Of a DNA stretch of 64,000 nucleotides, positions 1 to 10,718 are shown piece by piece. The notes below the pieces were generated by a model. That model ran no database searches, was not told where the DNA came from, and saw nothing but the letters and a program-made list of their open reading frames with translations. The stretch's first letter is position 1; every line of letters begins with the position of its first letter. The position numbers were made by a program, and so were the translations under genes. The stretch comes from Athripsodes cinereus (Eukaryota > Arthropoda > Insecta > Trichoptera > Leptoceridae), in NCBI GenBank assembly GCA_947579605.1, contig OX388307.1, positions 25,583,237-25,647,236 on the forward strand, read 5' to 3'.

Positions 1-14
1 TGGTAAAATAAAAA

Positions 15-221
15 ATGTTTTCAAGCGATCTAGAATTATTCGAAGCTGGAGTATTTTATTCTGACGAAGATCCTATGAAGCAATACCAGAGAATTGATTA
101 TATGTCCGAACTTTCGAGCAAAGAGTTCACATACCGGTTCCGTTTGAACAAAACTTAAGTGAATAATTTGTTGACAGAAATAGTGCCAACACTACGTGTA
201 ACGTCTTCTCGTTACATATCC
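15..221 (+). pseudogene. Decayed Harbinger/HARBI1-like transposase N-terminal fragment
   Basis: A 47-codon frame (15-158) ends at TAA, and the same frame continues after the stop with recognisable sequence to about 221. The segment DYMSELSSKEFTYRFRLNKT, then after the stop VNNLLTEIVPTLRVTSSRY, resembles the N-terminal region of PIF/Harbinger transposases and HARBI1 proteins (short acidic leader, an 'F..RFRL.K..V..LL..I.P.L' block, then a Ser/Arg segment). The DDE catalytic domain is not present downstream, so this is at most a truncated remnant. It could instead be one exon of a larger gene entering from the left edge, but the in-frame stop argues for decay. The assignment is from pattern memory, not from a search. 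Confidence 0.45.
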
Positions 222-320
222 TATAAGCTTCTTTATTCATATGTTATGTCCACAGTTAATACATTATTCTATAGTCATTTCATCATCATCATCCAGGATA
301 GGTAGGAATAAATAATAAAG

Positions 321-554
321 TTTTTTTTTTTTTTTTAACTTTTCTATACACAGATGTCAGTATAGCTGGCGGACTTATTACTTACGTAATTTCTTCCAGA
401 CAACCAGTGCTGTCTCAATTTTGCTGAGACAGTTTCTCTTCCAAACCCTGGTTGCGAAAATTGCTTACGAAACTCCGCGACCCAGCTGGGAATCGAACCC
501 AGGACCTCGATGATGCAAGTCGACTGCGATAGCCGTTGCACCACGTGGCCAGTC
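321..554 (-). mobile_element. tRNA-derived SINE, poly-A tailed
   Basis: On the minus strand a tRNA-like head carries an A-box-like stretch (527-543) and a clear B box GGTTCGATTCC (within 488-500). It is followed by a body and a run of 16 A (16 T at 321-336 on +). This is the polymerase III promoter layout of a tRNA SINE. The minus frame across it (about 66 codons) is not a gene. This family differs in body sequence from the SINE at 11407 and 33365. Confidence 0.7.
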
Positions 555-740
555 TAATATGTAAACATTTTTTGGTTTTAATTGATAGCTAAATAAATAT
601 TTAAACATGAAACAAAACTAATTTATTATTTATCCATACATTTATATATACCTATATATTTTATTTTACAAAAATACACGCCACAAGCCTTTACCATGTT
701 TGGATACAATTATACTAATATGAACAACAATCGCTTCCTG

Positions 741-1050
741 GCAGCTTTCTTCAAATTCTCCCACTTCAGTCGCAGCTTCTCAGAGCGCCGAAAATCTCCC
801 GTGTCAGCAGAATATTGGCTCGCAATCGCCTTCTACTCCTTTTAATTTGTTGTTGGTTGCGTTGGTGGATTTGGTAATAACCGATATTTGATTATAGTAT
901 CCAGCCCCTCAGGCTGCCCACTGTGGCGCCTCCAGTGTAGACAAACTTTGTGCAGTGTAGAATTCGGATAAATGGAAGTCCCCAGACTTCTGCGCTATCC
1001 GGGTGGTCGGTGGGTCTCCTTCAATATATATCTAACAACAACAACACCTG
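741..1050. repeat. Unclassified G+C-richer repeat-like block with (AAC)n run
   Basis: Two G+C-richer blocks (about 741-850 and 900-1020) stand out from A+T-rich flanks and end near an (AAC)n run at 1033-1048. A microsatellite end is typical of a LINE or SINE 3' terminus, but I see no conserved motif that fixes a family or strand. Confidence 0.25.
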
Positions 1051-1772
1051 GTCCTTTCCAAGAGGTTTTGCTTTCACCTGAAATTTAAGGCATTTATTTA
1101 TCAGATATACAACAAGGCTGGTGTTATTTCTTACAACTGCACAGAACTGTGACACGGATTCCAGCATACAATATAATACAACATATATTATATTAGGTAT
1201 ATGATCATTAAAAGGAAAACAATATTATTTACTTACATTTAGTGACGATTCCATATTAATTTCGTTATTTACAAATGCAGCAGACAATACACGCACCGAA
1301 AAAGATGACACGACGAGAAATGATAGGAAAATCAACACCGCCACACGGTAACTATGGTAATCGGAAGGAACAGCGATACGAATCCTATCTATCTCTGGCC
1401 ACTTACTTTTTCTTTATTGAGACGCGGGTCGAAGAACGATACAAATTGGAATTTTATCTCGGATCGCGTTGACAAGGCTACCTCGGTTATGTTATTGAGA
1501 CCGGCCATTAGTTAGTACTATTTCATACATTTGTACATGTATGAATTTGATAATTAAAATTCTATTTACGTACATACATCCCTATTACGATTTTTTAGTG
1601 TTTTTTATTGTATGTTTTTATTAAGTAATCGTATTTGTGTTTAGTACATATAATGATGTGTTTAGTGTATTATACATTTTATGTGTATCATTGTGTTAGT
1701 ACTCATAATAGAAGATTCATACCTTAGTGTGGGACCTGCTTAATTTGTGAGGGTAGTATTTATATTATTGTT

Positions 1773-1983
1773 ATGAGAATCGTTCACAACAATCAAGCTC
1801 AAGGGAAGATTGAGGGCCATAGAGGGGTTGGAAGAAGGCGGGTTTCCTGGCTTCAGAACATTCGGGAGTGCACCAGGATGAGACATTTGGAGGAGCTGTT
1901 TCGTGCTGTCCAGAATAGGAGGGATTTCTTCCAGGTGGTCATCAGTGTCGGGGGGACTCGACAAGACACGTGAAGAAGAAGAA
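1773..1983 (+). pseudogene. LINE ORF2 C-terminal fragment (family D), (AAG)n tail
   Basis: The frame from 1773 encodes a Gly/Arg-rich C-terminal reverse-transcriptase tail (QGKIEGHRGVGRRRVSWLQN, then LFRAVQNRRDFFQVV), matching the familiar insect LINE ending 'GKIEGRRG.GR....SWL.N ... LFR.A..R'. It stops at 1971-1973 and runs into an (AAG)n tail. The catalytic domains are absent: a 5'-truncated copy. A diverged copy in the opposite orientation lies at 47829-48008. Confidence 0.65.
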
Positions 1984-2550
1984 TATGTCTATATGAAAAT
2001 GTTATTTGACAAATGGAAAGGAGATAACGCTCACTAGAGCTTTATTGTGCTAAAACTATGAGAGTTAATCAAAGTAATATGGTTGTGTCGTAAAGGTGGA
2101 GTAGGTCAGCATCGGGAAGATTTGAAGAAGGGGTGTCTCCATTGAAAATCTGAGACTACCACTACACTGTCGAATATCACATTATGATTTATTACAAAAA
2201 TGGGTTAAAAATCTATTTCATCTAGACTTATAATAGTTTTCACGGTATGAAAAATTATGAGAAAGCCAACAAAAATACGAGTATTTTTGTTTTTTGGTAT
2301 TTGTTTCCTCATTCATATTGTTCGATAATAAAAAGAATCGAAACTAGAAGATTTGCAATAAATGTTGTATCGTAAAAAATTTCTGAGCGGTTGCTGATCG
2401 AAAATTGATTTATTATTTTCCAATATTATTTTTTTCGTAAAGAATATTTTATCTGTAATTTGTGTTACATTATGCTACAATTATAACAATGCAATTTAGA
2501 CAAATATTTTTTTTGGTATTATTTTACTTACTGGCAACACATAATTTTCA

Positions 2551-3260
2551 ATAATCATCATCGCCCTCAACGCTCCTCTCGGGAGCACAGGGCAGAAACC
2601 AGCCTCCTCCATTCAGAGCGTCTCTGTGCCAATTGCGTCACCTCTTTCCACGACATTCCTTGCGCTCTGATATCGTTGTCATAGGAACGGTGTATTGTGA
2701 AAGAGGGACGCCCGGGCCGACGGAACCCTTGCGGACGGAAGAACAGTGCTCTTTTTAGCCAATTATTATTAGGCATTCTCAAAACATGTCCCAGCCAGGA
2801 CCATCGTCTCTCCTGTATTACGGAGATTACAGGTCTCTGCTGGGTGCGCCGGCGCACAGCATCATTTGTAACATGTTCATACCATCTGACATCCAAAATC
2901 CTTCTAAGACACTTGTTTTCAAAGCTTAGTATCTTCCGCTCTTGAGCCTTGGTTAAGTGCCAAGACTCGCAGCCATATAGAAGGATTGGGATGATGCACG
3001 CACTGAACAAGCGACATTTTGTCCTGATGCTGAGTCCAGACGCCTTCCAAACTTTGTTCATGTTGTTGAAAGCCCTGCTAGCTGCTCCTATGCGGATTGG
3101 TAATTCCGACCGGAGATCATCCTCTGGCGTTATGGTTGCTCCCAGGTACCTGAATTTACTAACCTGAGATATTTGGGAATTGCCAACCATTAGTGGGGTG
3201 TGAGTACTCGTGCATGTTCTATTACATATGTACTCCGTTTTACCAGCGTTGTATTTTCAA
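2551..3260 (-). pseudogene. LINE reverse-transcriptase C-terminal fragment (family A), (GAT)n tail
   Basis: The minus frame from about 3257 to the stop at 2567-2569 is open for more than 220 codons. It reads through NAGKTEYIC, then KFRYLGATITPEDDL, ILLYGCESWHLTK, RRWSWLGHVLRMP and FRRPGRPSFT, ending WRRLVSALCSREER. These are hallmarks of the thumb/C-terminal part of RTE-like insect LINE reverse transcriptases. The catalytic FADD block and the endonuclease are absent, so it is 5'-truncated. The stop is followed by GATGATGATT, a microsatellite tail. It is the longest of six copies of this family in the window (others at 22608, 41951, 44397, 52085 and 56287) and the least decayed along with 44397. 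Confidence 0.8.
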
Positions 3261-3349
3261 TCATTTTGTTGAAATTGATGGCTAATGTTGAAAAAACAAC
3301 AGAACACTTATTTCATCCCTTATACGTTCGATAATTCTTTAGAAGTCAT

Positions 3350-3480
3350 TGACTGTGTCAGTGTTTAGGTGGTAGAATTCCAAAATGAAAAAACAATATT
3401 TTTTCTATAACATGACAAAGACGATTATTGACAATGTTCTAATAAGACGAAAGACGTCTTTTTCAATAAAAACACGTATT
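3350..3480 (+). repeat. Hairpin-retroposon family, degenerate copy 1
   Basis: Shares GACTGTGTCAGTGTTTAGG, then GGTAGAATTCC, then GACAATGTTCTAATAAGACG with the better-preserved copies at 11576-11782 (opposite strand) and 21793-21944. The inverted arm is degraded here and I could not define a target-site duplication. Confidence 0.6.
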
Positions 3481-3484
3481 TCAT

Positions 3485-5460
3485 GTATTTGTAAAACAAA
3501 ATTTCTAAATTCGATAAATTGTTCAGATTTTATAATTTAAGCATCTATACAATCTATCATGTTGCGTCTCTTGTGGAGAAGGAAGAGAGAAGGGGATGCC
3601 GAATCAACCTGTTTATATTTAAAACATTCACAAAAAATGGTAAAAAACACTTTCGTAAAATATTTCAAACAATACATGTGCACAAAAATGTCGGGGTTTA
3701 AAAAATATTTCGAACATTTAGCAGTTTTTTCTCAATAACTATAGCATTAGACGTCGTGTTCACCTGTATGCAATGGTTTATTCTCTCGTATTTGAATATA
3801 AAAGTACTAGTTTATTTCAAATAATCTATGAATGTTTTTTTATTGCCCATTTATTTGCTGTCGACGGATCCACGATAAAAAGACAAAAGGAAAAATACTA
3901 GCACCCAAAATCCACTTAAAAGCGACTATATATAAAATACAGGGAAAATCTAAAGGCATTCAAATATCAAAATATGCCATTTCCAAACACTACGTACTTA
4001 TAACGAACAATTTATTTGTACTGGAACGATGACATGTCTGTTTTTGAAAAGCGGATGCATCAATATGTTTTGAATTTTCATATGACATTATTTTGGACAC
4101 AAAAGTTATTAATCAATTTTTTTTATTATAATTTTAAAGAAGTATTGTTAGAATATAACAGGATTTAATTTTCAATAAATTTATCTAATAATTTGTCATT
4201 TTTGATACATGTTCGCTTTATCGATAAACCAGCAAAAAATTTACGTTTTTTTTTATTAATATTAATCATAAATGTGAAATTTCTTACTTGTTTTAATTGA
4301 TATAGGTATGCATTCATGATCTCTTTTTTCTGCAAGATTCTATCAACGAGTGATCTGGTTATCAGAATTATACACAGTTTAAATAAAAAAAAAAACTTCA
4401 ATCAAACGTAGGTTTTGACCCACGTTAGAGGATACAGTAGATTAGTGGTTCCTCCACCATGCTATCGATATTTAAAAAAAAAAAAACTGAGTAACATAAA
4501 ATTGTATAAACATGAAAGATTTTATCCGGTAAAATAATCTCCTGATAAATATTAATCTATTGTTCTATGAAAGTTGAACAGTACGATATACACCTGTGAA
4601 AATTGTATAAGTTTATTGGCAAATGCACTTGAGATTTTGTATAATCAGTCTACCAAGCATGAGGTATCAATATAACGTATTGTTATGAAGATTGAGACCG
4701 ACCTTTTAAATAGCCGAGTACGTTTGGTATAATTTTAAATATACATGATGTGTCTTGAAAACAAAAGCGAATGATCGAAACGAAGTAGTCTTGAATTCTT
4801 CAACTCAAGTATAACTACATATAGGTACTTACCCACACATGCATAAACGTAAGTTAGAAGTAGGTATATAATAGATAATAATAATATCGATCACAAGTAA
4901 TGATTTTGTTTACGGAGTTAAGACATGTTGTGTCAGTATTTTCAAGATCATTAAAATCTCATCAATGGCTGTGTTAAACAGATTTAAATAATTAAGCAAA
5001 AAACGTTCGATTATCTTAAATGAATAAGCAATTACAACGTTCTGTGCAACACAAAAAAATACCTACATAACATGCGAGAACGCCACAATAATAATTTTAT
5101 GCGCATTCGCTGCGGATCTGTCTGCGCATGATTATATGTGATCATGTTTTTATTAATTATCGTTTCGAAATTGATTTATGTGCCGTAATTATTTTATTTC
5201 ATTTTGTAAACGGAACACATTTAAACAATTGTCATTAAAATATGTATACTAATCAACTCCTTCATATCTAAATAAAGACAGAAACATAACAAATGCAAAT
5301 TGTACAAATTCGTTAAAATTGCAGTATACGATTTTATTGATAAAAAATTTAACCATTATCAATATTGCCTAGAAGAACATATTTTAATAGTAAATGCAAA
5401 TTAATGGTATTAAAGTAAATTTTAAAAGATTATTATGTAAAAAAATAATTAAATTTGCAT
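3485..5460. other. A+T-rich intergenic sequence, no recognised gene
   Basis: Only short spurious frames and homopolymer runs are visible (for example A runs near 4385 and 4475). I recognise no exon, RNA gene or transposon end. Confidence 0.5.
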
Positions 5461-5815
5461 GTTTGGTACATGCAGCTGGTATGCTTGCAAGTACAGTCTG
5501 TCTGTGGAGATATTGTGTGGAGTGACAGCTGTCACACTGTTGAAATTTGCTGTGTGTATGTTTCATGTTATTTATAAATTAAATGAGTGTGTTTATATTG
5601 TTAAAATTGAAACTATATACATTAAAATGAAGTAAACACGTTGAATATATCAGTTTGTGTGTAATATATGTTGATTTTGTGTAATTTACTAAATTTGTGT
5701 CTCTTGATGGTGTTGTTGTATTTAGTGCTGTGTAAATACCTACATTATAATATCATCTTGCTACTGAATATCAGAAGATCAGCTTATTATTGCAGAATAT
5801 CACTATTATTCAATC

Positions 5816-7096
5816 ATGACAACAATGAGATCTCCTGTAAAAACAAGAGCCAGAAAAAATAAACCTAATAATCTATATATAACAATGTTTGACTCATCTC
5901 AGATTGATGTCTGTGAAGAAACTCCAACATTTGATAGTGATGAGATTGAAATGAAGTGTGAGAGAGTGAAAGATGAATTACAGAAATGCAGGAAAGTACT
6001 TACTGAGAGAAATAGTGAGATTAAAATGCTTTTACTACAAATTTCCAATCTGGAAAATCAACAGATTGAATTAAATGACTTGAAAAATAGAAACATTGCA
6101 ATGCAAACGGAAATGAATGACAAACAATCCAAACTTAACGACTTAAAAGAGTTAATTGAGAGAAATAAATTAACCCACCGGATGGAGTTAGATATGTTTA
6201 TTCAAAATGAAGGTATAATTTTAAGAAAATTGAACGATGCAAAGAAATTAAATGAAAACCTTAAAAAATCATATGACGACATTCAGAAAAAATTAGAATT
6301 AACAAAATTGCATAAAACTGAGAAACAAAATAATACATTGAGTGACCCTAAGCAATGGAGTGTGGTACCTGGTATGATGGATTGTAATAGTAGTAAGGAT
6401 TGTGATAATTCAAAAAATTATATACAAAAATTAATTGAAAAGAAAAGTACTGAAAAAAATTATGAAAAATTATTGCCTAAAACTTTAATAATTGGTGATC
6501 AGTATGCTAAGGGATTGGGAGTTGATCTGCATATGAGAGGAATGAAGAATTTCAAATGCATTACAAGACCAGGAGCTACTCTAAAAGATATGTATAAGGA
6601 TATTGATGTGTACCTAGATTCATGTAGTTATAATGACAACTTGGTTCTTGTTATGGGGAATAAAGAAAGAAGAAATAAGAAGAAAGAAGCATTACATATG
6701 TTAAATTTGATATGTGAGAAAGCTATGGAAAAACAAGTGTCCCTTATTCTAACGACAACCAACTATGTTAATAATAACGAAAAAAATTTGATGATATATA
6801 AGCATAATTGCATGTTATATACTATGTGCAACTTGTATAAGGACCTAAAATTAATTGAAATAAATAACAAACAATTATCATTGGCGGAACAAATAAAAAC
6901 TAACTTGCATTCCTCTATGAATGACACCACCACTATAATTAATATTCCACTAATGAACATAGGCGAAGAAATACCTGAAAATAGTTTCTCCACATTAAAT
7001 TTAGATAATAGTTTAAATAGACCATCAACTAGTCAGCATCAATCACAGACTCCTGATAATAGAATTATATTGAATTTTCCAAGTCACCGACAATGA
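5816..7096 (+). CDS. LINE ORF1: coiled coil plus SGNH-hydrolase-like domain
   Basis: 426 codons from ATG 5816. Residues about 43-170 are a heptad-rich, Lys/Glu-rich coiled coil (for example IEMKCERVKDELQKCRKVL), probably for self-association of the RNA-binding ORF1 protein. Residues about 222-370 look like an SGNH/GDSL esterase fold of the type known from CR1 and L2 ORF1 proteins: block I LIIGDQYAKGL (GDQY 227-230), block II RPGATLKDM (251-259), block III LVMGNKE (278-284) and a late His (365). The block I Ser is Gln229 and the block III Asn-Asp is Asn-Lys, so hydrolysis is unlikely. No CCHC knuckle is seen. The tail is Ser/Thr/Asn-rich. The stop overlaps the ORF2 start. Domain assignment is by motif reading only. 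Confidence 0.8.
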   Translation: MTTMRSPVKTRARKNKPNNLYITMFDSSQIDVCEETPTFDSDEIEMKCERVKDELQKCRKVLTERNSEIKMLLLQISNLENQQIELNDLKNRNIAMQTEMNDKQSKLNDLKELIERNKLTHRMELDMFIQNEGIILRKLNDAKKLNENLKKSYDDIQKKLELTKLHKTEKQNNTLSDPKQWSVVPGMMDCNSSKDCDNSKNYIQKLIEKKSTEKNYEKLLPKTLIIGDQYAKGLGVDLHMRGMKNFKCITRPGATLKDMYKDIDVYLDSCSYNDNLVLVMGNKERRNKKKEALHMLNLICEKAMEKQVSLILTTTNYVNNNEKNLMIYKHNCMLYTMCNLYKDLKLIEINNKQLSLAEQIKTNLHSSMNDTTTIINIPLMNIGEEIPENSFSTLNLDNSLNRPSTSQHQSQTPDNRIILNFPSHRQ

Positions 7097-10083
7097 TGTA
7101 TACAAATGCAAACAGCATTAGAAATAACTGTAATAATTTTGAAACTAGATATAAAAAGAAAAAAATAGCTGCTTTAACACATATGAAGGAAACTCAAGTG
7201 GTGACGTCATCATCTTCATCAGAGAATAGTGCAACCGTGTTCTGTGTCGCTCATCAGAATGCTCAAGGCCTTCGAGGGAAATTACATGAACTCTCTACTT
7301 CCCCAGTATTGAGCCAGGCAGATGTGCTGTGCTTCACGGAGACGTGGCTTTGTGAGATGGAGGCGGTTACATATAGTGTTTTGCATTTTAATATTATTAG
7401 TAAATTTTGTAGGGATAAAACAATTAGAGGGGGTTCTCTTATAATGATTAATAAAAAACATAAATCAAAAGAAAGAATTGATATAGTAAAACTATCTATG
7501 GAAAAACATTGCGAAATAAGTTGTGTAGAAATTAATAACAAAATTATTCTATCCGTATACCGACCTCCCTCTGGTTGTCATACTGTCTTTTTAAATACCA
7601 TGGAGAATGCCCTCAATCAAGCAACTCATAAAAATAATAAAGAAATTATTGTATGTGGAGATTTTAACATTGACCTATACAAGCCCTCCAAAGAAAACGA
7701 CTCCTTTATTGATTTTATGAACTCGTTTTTATTGACACGTAGCATCTTTGATGCTACACGAATTACAAATAAGTCAGCATCATGTATAGACAATATTTTT
7801 ACTAATACCGATATAATTGAAACAAACATTGTGTACTTAGTTAGATCTGACCATAATGGGCAGTTAATTAAATTTAGAACAGAATCTGTATCAACGCACA
7901 CCAATAATAAAAATAAATATATTAGTAAAAGAGTATATCATAAAGATAAAGTAGAAGAATTTAAAGATTTGATATCATTTACATTGAGTGACTCTGATTT
8001 CTTAAACTGTGACATAAATAAACAATTTGAAATTTTCTTTAATGATGTTGTGTTGACAATCAATAACGTTTTCCCAATTAAAAGATTAAATTGTAAATCT
8101 AGCATGTCATTTGTAGATTGGGCAACTCCTGGTATAAGGGTATCTAGAAAAACATTATTTGATTTGTATGAAAGAAAAAAAAATGACGACTTTGATGAGA
8201 TCAAAAAATTCACTAGGACTTACAGTGCAGTGTTTAAGCGGGTCTGTAATGAAGCAAAACATAAATTCTTTGCCAATAAAATTAAAAAATCAAAAAATCC
8301 TATTAAAGCGACATGGGATATTATTAAAAATGAGACTGGTAGAACCCGTAATGTTGACAATGAACGTCATACAACAAATCATATGAATGAAAAAGTTTTA
8401 GAAAAAGCAAACTCCTTTAATAACTATTTTGTGAATGTAGCGTCATCCTTAGTCAATAATCTTTCTATTCAAAATGCTTTAAAATATTTGTCACCTTCTT
8501 GCAAATCAAAAAATGTATTTAAATTTAAAAAAGTTTCCCAGGCAGATATATTGAGAATATGTAAAAAACTTAAAAATAAGAAAACAAATGATCTGTGGCA
8601 CATGTCAACGTGCCTTTTGAAGCTGATAGTTGATGGCATTGCACAATCTGTTGCAACAATAATCAACATTTGTCTTGAACAAGGAGTTTTCCCAGATAAA
8701 CTAAAAATAGCTAGGATCATTCCTATATTTAAAAAAGGTGACAAAGATGATCCTGGGAATTATAGACCCATTTCGATACTGCCTGTATTAAGCAAAATTT
8801 TTGAGTCGGTGGTCGCTGAGCAGCTTACCCAGTACATAACCCAGAACGGTATATTACATCCACAACAGTTTGGCTTTCAGAAGGGAAAAAATACCTCTGA
8901 CAGTATAGCTTCCCTTGTCAAAACTATCTTGGAAGCCATGGACCAAAAACGAGACACTTATGGTGTGTTTTGTGATCTTTCAAAAGCCTTCGACTGTGTG
9001 GACTATGACATTCTTATACAAAAATTAGAATACTATGGTATTACTAACAAAGAAATTGTTTTTTTCCGATCATACTTAGAAAATCGTCAACAGGTGACCG
9101 AAATGGGTAGTGTCCGATCGCAAACATCAGTGGTAAAACGTGGCGTTCCACAAGGTTCTATACTTGGTCCTATTTTGTTTTTAATTTATATAAATGATCT
9201 ACCAACAGCTATACCAAGGGATCAAACAGTAATAATGTTCGCTGACGATACATCTCTCTTAATTAGGGATGATAAATCTAAAGAAAAAGTTGTAGAAAAT
9301 GTTCACATGGTGTTAGATCGCATGGGTGAGTGGTTCAGTGCCAACGGTCTCGTTCTTAATGTGACGAAAACAAATACCGTTCATTTCTCTCTGAGAAAGA
9401 ATACAAATGCTGACCCAGTGATAGCGTCACTGTGTGAGCAAGGGTTGCAGACAACTAGGGAGGCAAAATTCCTAGGTGTGACAATAGATGAAAAATTGCA
9501 ATGGTCAGCACATATTGAATGTATTTCTAAAAAATTGTGCTCTGCAATCTACGCCATTAGAAAAACTAAAGAAGTTTGTGGATTTGACGCAGCCAAATTT
9601 GTTTACTTTGCGTATTTTCATAGTATCATGTCCTATGGAGTATTGTTCTGGGGAAAGGGAGCTGACTGGAATAGAGTATTTATATTACAAAAAAGGGCAG
9701 TACGAGAACTAATGAATATAAAACCCAGAGATACATGTAAGATTGCCTTCAGTGAACTGGGAGTACTTACATTACCAAGTTTATACATATATGAGTGCCT
9801 ACTTTATTCCTATAAGAACATATCTAATATGCCCCTGAACTTAGACTATCACAATTACAATACTCGTTGTAAACGAGATGTAAGACCCCTAGAACATAGA
9901 TTGGCTAAAGTTTCAAAAAGCTTTATTTGTCTTAGCATAAGTTTATATAATAAATTGCCCAGTAATGTTAAGGCACTCAATTATGTAGAATATCAGAGAG
10001 AAGTGAAAAGGTATCTTGTTGGAAAAGCTTTTTACAATATCGACGAAATGCTAAATGGGACTGTTCAGCCTAATTGGCATTGA
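7093..10083 (+). CDS. LINE ORF2: AP-like endonuclease and reverse transcriptase
   Basis: 996 codons. The N-terminal half is an endonuclease/exonuclease/phosphatase domain: HQNAQGL (54-60), FTETWL with Glu83, SVYRPPSG (154-161), CGDFNID (188-194) and SDH (252-254). All expected metal and catalytic residues are visible. The reverse transcriptase follows: NYRPISILPVLSKIFE (556-571), FCDLSKAFDCVD (626-637, motif A Asp628), GVPQGSILGPILF (684-696) and MFADDTSLL (715-723, catalytic Asp pair 718-719). The thumb includes KFLGVTIDEKLQW (792-804) and a C-terminal LYNKLPSNVK block. There is no RNase H or C-terminal zinc finger. It makes first-strand cDNA at a nicked chromosomal target. The first about 45 residues precede the endonuclease fold and may be non-essential. 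Translation probably depends on the ATGA overlap with ORF1. Confidence 0.92.
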   Translation: MMYTNANSIRNNCNNFETRYKKKKIAALTHMKETQVVTSSSSSENSATVFCVAHQNAQGLRGKLHELSTSPVLSQADVLCFTETWLCEMEAVTYSVLHFNIISKFCRDKTIRGGSLIMINKKHKSKERIDIVKLSMEKHCEISCVEINNKIILSVYRPPSGCHTVFLNTMENALNQATHKNNKEIIVCGDFNIDLYKPSKENDSFIDFMNSFLLTRSIFDATRITNKSASCIDNIFTNTDIIETNIVYLVRSDHNGQLIKFRTESVSTHTNNKNKYISKRVYHKDKVEEFKDLISFTLSDSDFLNCDINKQFEIFFNDVVLTINNVFPIKRLNCKSSMSFVDWATPGIRVSRKTLFDLYERKKNDDFDEIKKFTRTYSAVFKRVCNEAKHKFFANKIKKSKNPIKATWDIIKNETGRTRNVDNERHTTNHMNEKVLEKANSFNNYFVNVASSLVNNLSIQNALKYLSPSCKSKNVFKFKKVSQADILRICKKLKNKKTNDLWHMSTCLLKLIVDGIAQSVATIINICLEQGVFPDKLKIARIIPIFKKGDKDDPGNYRPISILPVLSKIFESVVAEQLTQYITQNGILHPQQFGFQKGKNTSDSIASLVKTILEAMDQKRDTYGVFCDLSKAFDCVDYDILIQKLEYYGITNKEIVFFRSYLENRQQVTEMGSVRSQTSVVKRGVPQGSILGPILFLIYINDLPTAIPRDQTVIMFADDTSLLIRDDKSKEKVVENVHMVLDRMGEWFSANGLVLNVTKTNTVHFSLRKNTNADPVIASLCEQGLQTTREAKFLGVTIDEKLQWSAHIECISKKLCSAIYAIRKTKEVCGFDAAKFVYFAYFHSIMSYGVLFWGKGADWNRVFILQKRAVRELMNIKPRDTCKIAFSELGVLTLPSLYIYECLLYSYKNISNMPLNLDYHNYNTRCKRDVRPLEHRLAKVSKSFICLSISLYNKLPSNVKALNYVEYQREVKRYLVGKAFYNIDEMLNGTVQPNWH

Positions 10084-10346
10084 TTCAATTCATTTATTTA
10101 TTTATAATTATTACAATTTATTTTTTACATATACTGACGAGAAGTTATTTTGGGCCTTTTACACTCGAAAAACTTTGATTCAATGAAATTTCTTTATTTA
10201 TTTGTTTATTGTATTGTTGTAATTTGATTATTTTGTCATTTGTAAAACAAAAATTATATAATTGCCTGACGATTCCAAGTGCCAAATCAATGGCCTACGG
10301 ATGATAAGAAAGAATAAAGAATAAAAGAATAAAGAATATGGTCATA
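10084..10346 (+). repeat. LINE 3' UTR and AATAAAG-type microsatellite tail
   Basis: Non-coding region after the ORF2 stop. It ends with a GTGCCAAATC...GGCCTACGGATGAT segment and then an A-rich tail of AATAAAG/AATAAAAG units. The segment AAGTGCCAAA...CCTACGGATGATAAG recurs inverted at 43298-43410, so it belongs to the LINE family 3' end. Confidence 0.75.
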
Positions 10347-10430
10347 GCATATTAAAAATTATTTGCATTACTAACAAATTGATCATTGGTTGTGTCATGT
10401 GATCTTATCTATTTGTTTTTCTTGTTACAG

Positions 10431-10718
10431 ATGATATTATGCCCCTGCTGGAGTAATTGATTTCATCTGTCCACTACTAGTAACTCTACATTTCCATACA
10501 ATGAACTTACAAATATTTGAAACGAAAAATAATAATTATAATCTTTCATTGAGAATAAGTTTCTACTACTGATTGCAAAGAGACATCATTCAAATCGTGA
10601 GTGATAGTGTTGTATTTAGTTAGTTTTTAGTAGTACACAGTACTCGTGGAGTGTGGTAAAGTGAGGAGTGTGATTTTTTAAAGTGTTTCTGAAGTAACTT
10701 ACCCTGGAGCCTGACATC
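10431..10718 (+). promoter_or_regulatory. Probable IRSp53 5' leader (untranslated exon)
   Basis: The sequence before 10431 (TTGTTTTTCTTGTTACAG, ending at 10430) is a strong candidate 3' splice site, so the leader exon may begin at 10431. If so, it opens with a 9-codon upstream frame (ATG 10431, TGA after codon 9). Otherwise transcription starts somewhere in 10550-10640. An in-frame TAA at 10695-10697 closes the reading frame upstream of the coding start. Confidence 0.4.

Larger units (their letters stand above)
5470..10346 (+). mobile_element. Apparently intact two-ORF LINE (CR1-group-like)
   Basis: The unit has a 5' leader of uncertain start, two overlapping open ORFs (5816-7096 and 7093-10083), a 3' UTR and a 3' microsatellite of AATAAAG-type units (10308-10340). 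The left boundary is a guess: base composition rises from about 5470 and I found no target-site duplication. CR1-group elements often lack clear duplications. The combination of a coiled-coil/SGNH-like ORF1, an AP-like endonuclease, no RNase H and a short-repeat 3' tail suggests the CR1/L2/Daphne group. Clade assignment is inference. A 3'-UTR fragment of the same family lies on the minus strand at 43298-43410. Both ORFs are free of stops, so the insertion is either young or selected. Confidence 0.85.
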
